A stretch of 7,373 nucleotides of DNA, taken from NCBI GenBank assembly GCA_018609965.1, contig JAHENP010000168.1, positions 1-7,373 of the forward strand. Direction: 5' to 3'. Below the pieces are notes generated by a model. It worked only from the letters and a program-made list of their open reading frames with translations, searched no databases and was not told where the DNA came from. Of the stretch, positions 1 through 5,937 are shown one piece after another; position 1 is the first letter of the stretch; every line of letters begins with the position of its first letter. The position numbers and the translations under genes are program-made. Origin of the DNA: Haloferacaceae archaeon. GTDB lineage: Archaea > Halobacteriota > Halobacteria > Halobacteriales > Haloferacaceae.

Positions 1-458
1 CGGCGGTCGGATTCTTCGCTGTCGTGGAACACGGTGACCGCGGCGTCCGACGCGGTCGCCAACTCCGCCGCGAACGACACCACGCTGGCCGTGTTCTCCC
101 CGCCACGCAACGGGACGAACACGCTGTCGACGCCTGCGGTCTCCGTCTCCCCGGGGACGAACACCACGTCACACCCCGCCTCGGTCGCCACGCGGTCGAT
201 CGTCTTCCCGCGTGCCCGGCCGAAGACGACCCGCGTCTCCACGTCCGCGCTGCGCTCGGTCAGCGGCTCCGTCAGTCTCGCCAGTTCCGCGTCCGCTTCG
301 TCGCCAAACTGGTCGCGGCCGGCCTCTGGCGGTGTCTGTTCTGGCAGCCCGTAGTGCCCGAGCGCGACAACCTCCATCTCGGCGAGGTCGCGCGCCAACG
401 CCGGGGACAACGGGGCCGCGTCCGGCAACTCGAACGCGAGAAGCGTACGGTGGTTCAC
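1..458 (-). CDS. Universal stress protein (UspA-like), tandem-domain, 3' end beyond window
   Basis: My own reading of the minus strand gives 152 codons, open at the left edge. The protein starts MNHRTLLAFELPDAAPLS. Residues 1-105 resemble a USP alpha/beta fold: an opening beta strand, a helix with TEPLTERSADVETRVVFGRA (about 65-82), then the helix KTIDRVATEAGCDVVFVPGE (85-104). A second USP-like unit starts near residue 110 with VDSVFVPLRGGENTASVVSF and AAVTVFH. The first unit lacks the usual Gly-rich ATP loop (G-x2-G-x9-G-S/T) and jumps straight into the second, so it is probably a degenerate half that does not bind ATP. The second unit's loop would lie outside the window. I chose the GTG at 456-458 because a TATA-like element lies about 27 bases upstream, as in leaderless transcripts; an in-frame GTG at 495-497 is the alternative. 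It follows an APC permease and a K+ channel gene on the same strand, suggesting a role in sensing or adjusting transport. The family call is fairly sure; the exact role is not. Confidence 0.72.
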   Translation of the reverse strand, partial: MNHRTLLAFELPDAAPLSPALARDLAEMEVVALGHYGLPEQTPPEAGRDQFGDEADAELARLTEPLTERSADVETRVVFGRARGKTIDRVATEAGCDVVFVPGETETAGVDSVFVPLRGGENTASVVSFAAELATASDAAVTVFHDSEESDR

Positions 459-481
459 ACCGGAGATGGTGGCCCCGGCCC

Positions 482-491
482 GGTAAACGTT
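482..491 (-). promoter_or_regulatory. TATA-like promoter of the USP gene
   Basis: On the minus strand the bases read AACGTTTACC. The TTTA core is centred about 27 bases before the GTG start of the USP gene. This is the spacing of a haloarchaeal TATA box for a transcript that begins at or next to the start codon. No Shine-Dalgarno sequence is seen before the GTG, which agrees with leaderless translation. Inferred from spacing and composition only. Confidence 0.45.
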
Positions 492-520
492 GGTCACCCC
501 GACCCACGCAGTGAGCAGTC

Positions 521-611
521 GGCTCACTCCGTCGTGGATGACCGACTCACTCAGTCGTGGCGACTGACTCACCCCGCCCCGAACAACCGACTCACTCCGT
601 CCCGAACGACT
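521..611. repeat. Four imperfect tandem repeats, 22-23 base period
   Basis: The core GACTCAC (GGCTCAC in the first copy) begins at 521, 544, 566 and 589, so the steps are 23, 22 and 23 bases. Similarity runs beyond the core: copies 1 and 4 share CTCACTCCGTC, copies 1 and 2 share GTCGTGG, and copies 3 and 4 match at about 19 of 23 positions. Copy 4 overlaps the stop codon of the channel gene (592-594). Copy 1 ends about 50 bases upstream of the USP TATA element. Copy 2 and its junction with copy 3 also contain small inverted repeats (CGACT/AGTCG). It could be a set of regulator sites spaced roughly two helical turns apart, a transcript-end structure, or a local tandem duplication that has drifted. 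Confidence 0.7.
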
Positions 612-2232
612 CGTGGAACGTGCGGACACTCTCGTCTGTGCCGACGAGTATCACCTCGTCGTCCGGCTTGATCCGGGTGTCCGCGTCAACCGCTGTCACC
701 ACTCGCCCGTCCCGTTCGACCGCGACGATCGTACACCCCGTCTCCGACCGCACGTTCGCCTCGCCGAGTCGCTCCCCGACGAGCCCGGGAGCCGTGGTGC
801 GGATCACCTCCACCTGCTGGTCGAGTGACAACACGTCACGATCCTCGAGAATCCGCGCGGCGGTCATCCGCCCGGTGACGGTCGCCAACGACAACACGTA
901 GTCTGCCCCGGCGCGGTACATCTTCGGGATGCTCCCGCTCTCCTCGACACGGGCGATGATCTCCGTCTCGGGGGTGAGATCCCGAACAACGAGCGTGGCG
1001 AACTCGGCGACCGTGTCGTCGGGCAACGCGAGCACGACCGTGCGGGCCTCACGGACGCCCGCCTCGATCAGCGTCTCCGCTTCTGTCGCGTCGCCGACCA
1101 CGTCCACGCCCGGCCGATCGTCGGTGTCGACGGTCGTGTACGCCACGTCCGCGTCGTCTAACGACTCGGCGACCGCCTTCCCGACCTCGCCGTAGCCGAC
1201 GACGACTGTCTCCCCGGTCGTGAACTCGCGGAGATTCGCCTCGCTCATCTGGACGAGCCGTTGGAGTTGGTCACGACGGCCGGAGACGAGCAACACCGTC
1301 CCGACATCCAGTGTCGCCTGCGGCGACGGGGCGGCGTCGAACTCCCCGCGGAACCACGCCCCGATCACGTTCACGCCCGCCTCCTCGCGGATGCCGCTGT
1401 CGGCCAGCGTCACGCCTGCCAACGTGCTGCCGTGGCGGATCGGCACCTCGGCGAGCTGGAGATCGTCGTCGATCCGGATCGCGTCGTCGATCTCGGTCGT
1501 GAGCGCCGTCGTCACCTTCGTCGCGAGACTCTCACCCAACAACGGGCGCGGCGAGAGCACCTGGTCTGCCCCCGCCAGCCGGTGGTACCGCGCCGACGCC
1601 GGCTCCTCGACGACGCTGACGACCGGGACCGCCTCGGACACCTCCTTTGCGGCCAACACGATACTCGTGTCCACCTGGTCGGAGACGTCCGCGATCAACG
1701 CCCGGGCGGTCGACAGCTGTGCGTTCTCCAACCCCTCGACGGACTCGGGGTCGGCTCTGATCACCCGGTGGCCCGCCTCGTACAGCTCCGCCGCGCGGTC
1801 ACGCTCCGACTCGATGATCACGTACGGCACGTCCAACGAGTCGAGTTCCGCGACGAGCACCTCCGCGCGGGCTGTGTACGAACAGATCACCACGTGGCCG
1901 GTCAGCGACTCATTGAGTGTCTGTGGCACGGTCGTCGAGAACGCCTCCTGCAGAAACGGTGTCGCGAGCACCGGCAGCGCGCCGAAGAACAACCCCGGTC
2001 CGACGAGATCCATCACGGTGACGAACGTGTTCATCTGTGGACTGTGCCACGGTGAGTCACTGCCGAACCCGGTGGTCGTGAACATCTCGACAGTGAACTG
2101 GAGCGCGTCGAGATACGCCATCGGGTCGTCCTCGTACACCCGCATCCCCCACCGGTACACCACCGCGGTCAGCAGTATCGTCGCCAACAGGAAGACGGTG
2201 TACCCGACTGCACGCCGTTTCCACGTGTTCAT
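592..2232 (-). CDS. Two-TM potassium channel / TrkA-type protein with two RCK (TrkA-N/TrkA-C) modules
   Basis: 546 aa. Two membrane helices (about 9-28 and 68-93) flank a pore loop with TTTGFGSD (52-59) in place of the classical TVGYGD filter. A first RCK module follows: Rossmann domain about 111-235, TrkA-C-like domain about 255-325. A second has its Rossmann domain about 340-460, with the intact motif VVVGYGEVGKAV, and a TrkA-C domain about 465-540. In the first Rossmann domain the Gly motif is replaced by VVICSYTARAE, so nucleotide binding there is doubtful; MthK-type channels also depart from the motif at this site. By family knowledge this is a K+ channel or uptake subunit gated by nucleotide or ion ligands on cytoplasmic RCK rings. 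The ATG at 2230-2232 starts just before the first helix, with only a weak A-rich stretch about 20-25 bases upstream. It lies between an APC permease and a USP gene on the same strand. Domain assignment is firm; the exact ion and ligand are not. Confidence 0.9.
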   Translation of the reverse strand: MNTWKRRAVGYTVFLLATILLTAVVYRWGMRVYEDDPMAYLDALQFTVEMFTTTGFGSDSPWHSPQMNTFVTVMDLVGPGLFFGALPVLATPFLQEAFSTTVPQTLNESLTGHVVICSYTARAEVLVAELDSLDVPYVIIESERDRAAELYEAGHRVIRADPESVEGLENAQLSTARALIADVSDQVDTSIVLAAKEVSEAVPVVSVVEEPASARYHRLAGADQVLSPRPLLGESLATKVTTALTTEIDDAIRIDDDLQLAEVPIRHGSTLAGVTLADSGIREEAGVNVIGAWFRGEFDAAPSPQATLDVGTVLLVSGRRDQLQRLVQMSEANLREFTTGETVVVGYGEVGKAVAESLDDADVAYTTVDTDDRPGVDVVGDATEAETLIEAGVREARTVVLALPDDTVAEFATLVVRDLTPETEIIARVEESGSIPKMYRAGADYVLSLATVTGRMTAARILEDRDVLSLDQQVEVIRTTAPGLVGERLGEANVRSETGCTIVAVERDGRVVTAVDADTRIKPDDEVILVGTDESVRTFHESFGTE

Positions 2233-2351
2233 AGCTCAGACAGTGTCACTTTGTTCGACACACCTCGTGGGTGTCCCTCCGACTCCCGACACACCCTGCC
2301 GGTGGCGCGTCGACCACCTCACAACGACAGTCGAGCCCCGACATCTGTCGA

Positions 2352-3719
2352 TCAGTCGGCACTGCTTTCCGTCTGTTCTCGCCGCGCGTCGATGATCGCC
2401 CCGAGCGCGCCGGTCCGGTCCGTCCGCGACCGACCGTACACCAGATACCAGCCGGTGCCGCCGACGATGATCGCCGCCGCGCCCACCAACGGGAACGTCC
2501 CGATCTGTGTGAGCAGCCCCAACCCGCCGAGCAGCCCGACGATCTGCACGAACGGGTAGCCCGGCGAGTGGAACGACGGCTCGTAGGAGTCGATCCCGCT
2601 CTCCCGGAAGGCGATCACGGCGACGTTGATGATCGAGAACACGAGAATCTGGAACGCGCTGGCGAGCTTGGCCAGATCCACGACCGGGACGAACGCGATC
2701 AACGCGAGCAACAACACCCCGGTCAACAGGATCGCGTTCCGTGGCGTCTTGAACCGCGCGTCGACCCGTTGGAGCGACTCCGGGAACAACGAGTCACGGC
2801 TCATCGCCAACGGGAACCGCGAGGAGGCCAACACACCCGCGTTTGCCATACTCGTCAGTGCGAGCACGGCCGTGACGGAGACGACGACGACGCCGACCCC
2901 GCCGAACAGCTGGCCTGCCGCGTCGGCCATCGGGGTCAGTGACGGGGTGTCACCGCCCGGCCCCCCGTTCGTCAACACCGCCGGGTCGTTGAGGCCGACG
3001 ATCGCCGCGACGACCGCTACGTACAACACGACCATCAGCCCCATCGAGCCGAGGATTCCGAGCGGGAGGTTCCGCCCCGGGTCGGCGATCTCCTCGGCGA
3101 CGCTGGCGACCTTCGTCACCCCGGCGTAGGAGACGAACACGAACGCCGCCGCGGTGACGACCCCGTCTGGCCCGTCAGTGACGAACGGCTGATACCGCGC
3201 CGGATCGGCCACGAACCCGCTGTTGACGACGTAGGCGATCAACACGAGCACGACCGCCGTGACGATCACCGCCTGTGCGCTCCCGCTCTGTTTCGTCCCC
3301 GAGATGTTGAGCAACACGACCAGTGCGCCCAACCCGAGCGCGACGAGCGTCACCGACCCCGCTGGAATCGGGACGAACAAGAGGAGATACGCCCCCAGCC
3401 CGACCAACGCGAAGGAACTCTTGAACACCAACGAGAACCACGCCCCGATCCCGGCAATCGTCCCGAGTGCCGGCCCCATCGCCCGGTCGATGTACAGGTA
3501 GGTCCCGCCGGACTCCGGCATCGCGGTCGCCATCTCCGCTTTCGAGAGCGCCGCCGGCAACACGACGAGCCCGGCGAGTACGTATGCCGCAATCACCGCC
3601 GGCCCCGCCTTCTTGAATCCCAGCGCCGGGAGCACGAAGATCCCGCTCCCGATCATCGCCCCCATACTGATTGTCAGCGTCGAGTACAACCCGAGATCTC
3701 GTTCCAACTCCTCGCCCAT
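2352..3719 (-). CDS. APC-superfamily amino-acid permease
   Basis: 455 aa with about 12 predicted membrane helices (roughly 14-33, 40-58, 83-116 as a paired segment, 122-139, 148-166, 187-204, 221-243, 270-294, 329-346, 351-371, 388-406, 408-427). The first helix has the APC hallmark MIGSGIFVLP (22-31), the unwound substrate- and ion-binding segment. The loop ASVAEEIADPGRNLP (205-219) and the loop SSRFPLAMSRDSLFP (299-313) are typical of the family. It probably imports amino acids by proton or sodium symport; the substrate cannot be told. Some haloarchaeal relatives carry C-terminal USP domains. This one ends soon after the last helix, and a separate USP gene lies two genes downstream. The ATG at 3717-3719 fits the usual short N-terminal tail. 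Upstream is a long region without genes, so this is probably the first gene of the minus-strand block. Confidence 0.92.
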   Translation of the reverse strand: MGEELERDLGLYSTLTISMGAMIGSGIFVLPALGFKKAGPAVIAAYVLAGLVVLPAALSKAEMATAMPESGGTYLYIDRAMGPALGTIAGIGAWFSLVFKSSFALVGLGAYLLLFVPIPAGSVTLVALGLGALVVLLNISGTKQSGSAQAVIVTAVVLVLIAYVVNSGFVADPARYQPFVTDGPDGVVTAAAFVFVSYAGVTKVASVAEEIADPGRNLPLGILGSMGLMVVLYVAVVAAIVGLNDPAVLTNGGPGGDTPSLTPMADAAGQLFGGVGVVVVSVTAVLALTSMANAGVLASSRFPLAMSRDSLFPESLQRVDARFKTPRNAILLTGVLLLALIAFVPVVDLAKLASAFQILVFSIINVAVIAFRESGIDSYEPSFHSPGYPFVQIVGLLGGLGLLTQIGTFPLVGAAAIIVGGTGWYLVYGRSRTDRTGALGAIIDARREQTESSAD

Positions 3720-3787
3720 CTACAACACTACCCACTTTCCATGTGTTTGAGCCGTCCCATCGACTTCGGGAACCGAAACTGCCACAA

Positions 3788-3798
3788 CCCTTTTTACG
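3788..3798. promoter_or_regulatory. Possible TATA element in the divergent region
   Basis: ACCCTTTTTAC is one of the few T/A-rich runs in this GC-rich region. Read on the plus strand, it would start a transcript near 3820, about 340 bases before the HTH regulator. Read on the minus strand as GTAAAAAGGG, it would give the permease a leader of about 45-50 bases. Direction cannot be decided from sequence alone. Confidence 0.3.
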
Positions 3799-3889
3799 AC
3801 GCTGATCGTTTTCCCTGCGACTCGGTCCCGATGTTCTGGTTTCAGACTGCGAAACTCCGGCGAGTAGACCGGCAGATTCGGGGGTCACG

Positions 3890-3904
3890 GGGGTGTCACA
3901 CCCC
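3890..3904. repeat. Palindrome with 7-base arms
   Basis: GGGGTGT and ACACCCC are perfect reverse complements separated by a single C. The one-base centre makes a hairpin unlikely and a dimeric protein-binding site more plausible. It lies about 170 bases upstream of the permease start and 255 bases upstream of the regulator start. In GC-rich DNA such a palindrome can also arise by chance. Confidence 0.4.
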
Positions 3905-4160
3905 GTCGACGGCGTCCCGGCTCGACGAGCGGTGCCACACGACGAGTGACCGGGTGGACGACCCCACGACGGGTGGACCGCCTGGACGCGAGAGCGACAC
4001 GGTGGGCGGTCGCCCGGTGCGACCCGGAACGACACACCTGTCCGTGAGGAAACTGTCGCGTTCAGTCCGATGGAACTACACAGACAGGACACGGACGACT
4101 GTGCGTGCCGAGACCGGACCGCAGCGGGACCACACGACACACTCGACGATCCAGTGACTC

Positions 4161-4538
4161 GTGAGCAAGGAGTGGGAGCCGGACGATGTCTTCGACGTGC
4201 TCGCAAGCGAGACGGCCAGACGCGTCCTCGCGGCGACCAGCGTTCACGCGATGTCGGCACAGGAACTCGGCGAGGTGTGTGACACGTCGTTGCCGACGGT
4301 ATACCGGCGCGTCAACGCGCTGGTGGAGTACGACATGCTCTCGGCGGAGCTGGAGGTAGACACAGACGGGACACAGTACAAGACCTACACGAACGACCTC
4401 GAACGGATCGAGGTTCTGGTGGACGACGGCTCGTTCAACGTCAACATCGAGATCGAGACAGACGCGGTCGACCAGTTTGGAGCGGCGTTCAGTGACCTCC
4501 AGGCGGGTGCCAACGCCGACGAGGAGACAGAGGGCTGA
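4161..4538 (+). CDS. Winged helix-turn-helix (ArsR-like) transcriptional regulator
   Basis: 125 aa, acidic. The N-terminal domain has helix 1 in DDVFDVLASETARRVLAATS (8-27), helix 2 in MSAQELGEVC (31-40), the recognition helix in TSLPTVYRRVNALVEY (42-57), and a wing in ELEVDTDGTQYKTY (63-76). A short strand-rich C-terminal part (81-115: ERIEVLVDDG, FNVNIEIE) follows. The pattern with VLASETARR, SLPTVYRR and DxDG before the end of the wing is typical of a large group of small haloarchaeal HTH proteins. These are expected to bind DNA as dimers; no metal-binding Cys cluster is seen (one Cys, residue 40). The GTG at 4161 is supported by an in-frame TGA at 4155-4157, which rules out a longer start. 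No clear TATA box lies at the leaderless distance. It stands alone on its strand, facing the permease block and 244 bases ahead of the glycosyltransferase operon, so its targets could be either block. Confidence 0.85.
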   Translation: MSKEWEPDDVFDVLASETARRVLAATSVHAMSAQELGEVCDTSLPTVYRRVNALVEYDMLSAELEVDTDGTQYKTYTNDLERIEVLVDDGSFNVNIEIETDAVDQFGAAFSDLQAGANADEETEG

Positions 4539-4675
4539 ACTCGGCGACGACATCCCCCCGTGAGAGCAGGCTCTCGGCGGAGGGCACTGTCACAACCACC
4601 TGCCGCATCCTGTGTCTACAGACGAGCGAGGCGGGTGGCTCGGGGTCGCCGGAACGTATCTGACCCTCGGGCCCA

Positions 4676-4694
4676 CGAGAATCGAACATTCTCG
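4676..4694. repeat. Inverted repeat upstream of the glycosyltransferase operon
   Basis: CGAGAAT and ATTCTCG are perfect 7-base arms around the 5-base spacer CGAAC. The site lies about 62-80 bases upstream of the TATA-like element of the GT2 gene. It could be an operator, or a hairpin near the end of the HTH transcript, whose stop is about 138 bases earlier. It superficially recalls a tRNA T-arm, but no other tRNA arms are present around it. Confidence 0.45.
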
Positions 4695-4753
4695 AACGAC
4701 TTGACTCCGAGGTCGTTCACGTGTCGAGGCAGGGAGAGCCGGCGACCGTCAAC

Positions 4754-4762
4754 GCTTTTTTC
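4754..4762 (+). promoter_or_regulatory. TATA-like promoter of the glycosyltransferase operon
   Basis: A run of six T (4756-4761) in the context GCTTTTTTC is centred about 25 bases before the GTG start at 4783. That is the usual distance for a haloarchaeal leaderless transcript. A GGGAG at 4775-4779 is only three bases from the start codon, too close to be a normal ribosome binding site. Confidence 0.55.
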
Positions 4763-4782
4763 TCGATTGTCGAAGGGAGCCT

Positions 4783-5937
4783 GTGCGCTACCGTACCGTG
4801 CTGAAGACGCTCTGTGGGTTGCTCGGTGTCGTGTTCCTGCCGGTGGTCGCGATCGCAGTGTTGTACGCCGTCTACAGACCGGCAGGGCGGCCGACACTGG
4901 ATCGAGACCGCGACTGGCGGCCGTCGGTGAGTGTGGTGATCCCGACGTACAACGAGGCAACACTCGTGGGCGACCGACTGGCAGCGCTGCTCGAGACGAC
5001 GTACCCAACAGACCAGTTGGAGATCCTGGTCGTCGACGACAGTACCGACGAGACGGCCGCCGAGGTTCGCGCGTTCGCCAACGACCGGGCGACCGACGCG
5101 ACGATTCGGGTGATCGAACGAGAAGAACGCGCAGGTGTCGCGGCCGCACTCAACAACGGGGTCACGGCAGCAACCGGTGAGGTAGTGTTCCGGACGGACG
5201 CAGACGCTCGTCTGGGAGACGAGACGATCAGTGAGGCGGTCGCAGCCCTGGCCGATCCGGCCGTCGGTGGGGTGACCGGGCGACAGACCGGGGTCGTTGG
5301 AGACTCCGCCGTCGAGTCAGACTACCGGAGCCTGTTGGCGCGGCTCCAGGCGTTGGAAACGCGGATCGACTCCGTGTTCATCGCACACGGGCCGTGTTTC
5401 GCGTTCGAGCGTGAGGCGTTCGAACCGCTTCCGCCGGACACGGTGGCCGACGACACCGCAGTCGCCGTCGGGATTCGGCGCGGCGGGAGACGGGTCGTGA
5501 TGGACCCCGCGTTGGAGTTTACCGAGGGCGCAACCTCGGATATTCGACACCGACGAGAGCGGAAAGACCGACGGGCCGTCGGACTGCTCCAACAGTTGGT
5601 TCGTCACCGGAGCCTGCTCGGCCGACAGGGTGGGTACGGACGGGTCGTGCTCCCGCTCAACTGGGGGTTGATGGTCGTCGTCCCGTGGGTGCTCGCCGTT
5701 GTTGCGGGCGTCGCAACGCTCGGTGGAATCGCGGTCGCCGGACCGGTTGGGCTCCTCCTCCCGGCTGTCGCAGGTGGGTTTCTCCTGTTGGGGAGCCGCG
5801 AGGCGTTGGGACCGCTCCAACCGCTCCACGCCGTTGCGGACGCGTACCTCTCGTTGTTGATCGCGGGCGGACGGCTAGTGCGTGGCAACGACACCGCAAC
5901 GTGGGACACCGACACCGGTCGGGAGGGGTTCGACTGA
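4783..5937 (+). CDS. Membrane-anchored family 2 glycosyltransferase
   Basis: 384 aa. One N-terminal membrane helix (about 8-31) is followed by a GT-A domain: VSVVIPTYNE (49-58), LVVDDSTDET (82-91), NNGVTAATGEVVFRTDADA (124-142) with the metal- and sugar-nucleotide-binding DAD at 139-141, the acceptor-side segment AHGPCFAFERE (201-211), and ADDTAVAVG (222-230), where the usual Glu-Asp pair reads Asp-Asp. The QxxRW motif of processive synthases is absent; a basic stretch RHRRERKDRR (255-264) stands in its place. The C-terminus has two or three helices (about 290-313, 316-338 and perhaps 345-365). It probably transfers a sugar from a nucleotide or dolichol-phosphate donor at the cytoplasmic membrane face during surface glycan synthesis; donor and acceptor are unknown. 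The GTG start is set by the TATA-like run 25 bases upstream. Its stop overlaps the next start by one base, so the two are co-translated. Confidence 0.9.
   Translation: MRYRTVLKTLCGLLGVVFLPVVAIAVLYAVYRPAGRPTLDRDRDWRPSVSVVIPTYNEATLVGDRLAALLETTYPTDQLEILVVDDSTDETAAEVRAFANDRATDATIRVIEREERAGVAAALNNGVTAATGEVVFRTDADARLGDETISEAVAALADPAVGGVTGRQTGVVGDSAVESDYRSLLARLQALETRIDSVFIAHGPCFAFEREAFEPLPPDTVADDTAVAVGIRRGGRRVVMDPALEFTEGATSDIRHRRERKDRRAVGLLQQLVRHRSLLGRQGGYGRVVLPLNWGLMVVVPWVLAVVAGVATLGGIAVAGPVGLLLPAVAGGFLLLGSREALGPLQPLHAVADAYLSLLIAGGRLVRGNDTATWDTDTGREGFD

Larger units (their letters stand above)
3720..4160. other. 441-base divergent intergenic region without a convincing gene
   Basis: This stretch lies between the divergent permease and HTH regulator genes. 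It holds a T-rich promoter-like element (3788-3798) and a palindrome (3890-3904). An open frame runs through it on the plus strand, with an ATG at 3831 and a stop at 4155-4157. Its product would be very Arg- and Thr-rich, poor in Asp and Glu, and without a hydrophobic core, unlike the acidic neighbours. About a quarter of its codons end in A or T. I therefore treat it as non-coding, perhaps a long leader or a small RNA, but with some doubt because it would end only three bases before the regulator's GTG. Confidence 0.55.

Noticed and set aside
169..507. Minus-strand open frame of 112 codons over the USP gene
   Set aside because: Arg- and Gly-rich product without family features; the neighbouring frame gives a USP-like protein with a promoter at the right distance.
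521..611. CRISPR array
   Set aside because: The units are contiguous and imperfect with no distinct spacers, and no cas genes are present.
1220..2395. Plus-strand open frame of 391 codons antisense to the channel gene
   Set aside because: Ser/Thr/Arg-rich low-complexity product, the usual antisense shadow of a GC-rich gene; the minus strand encodes clear RCK domains.
3831..4157. Plus-strand open frame of 108 codons just before the HTH gene
   Set aside because: Strongly basic, poor in Asp/Glu, no hydrophobic core, and about a quarter of its codons end in A or T. Kept only as a question under the intergenic finding.
3175..4260. Minus-strand open frame of 361 codons across the divergent region
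   Set aside because: It overlaps the permease and the HTH gene in other frames and its product is Arg/Gly-rich with no recognisable domain.
4660..4700. Possible tRNA remnant (GAATCGAACATTCTC resembles a T-arm)
   Set aside because: No acceptor, D or anticodon arms found nearby; read simply as an inverted repeat.
4560..5180. Plus-strand open frame of 206 codons overlapping the start of the GT2 gene
   Set aside because: Arg-rich product; the GT2 frame has clear catalytic motifs and its own promoter.
5685..5936. Upstream extension of the GT4 reading frame
   Set aside because: It lies wholly inside the GT2 gene and is Arg-rich; the GT4 fold begins at the ATG at 5937, which overlaps the GT2 stop.
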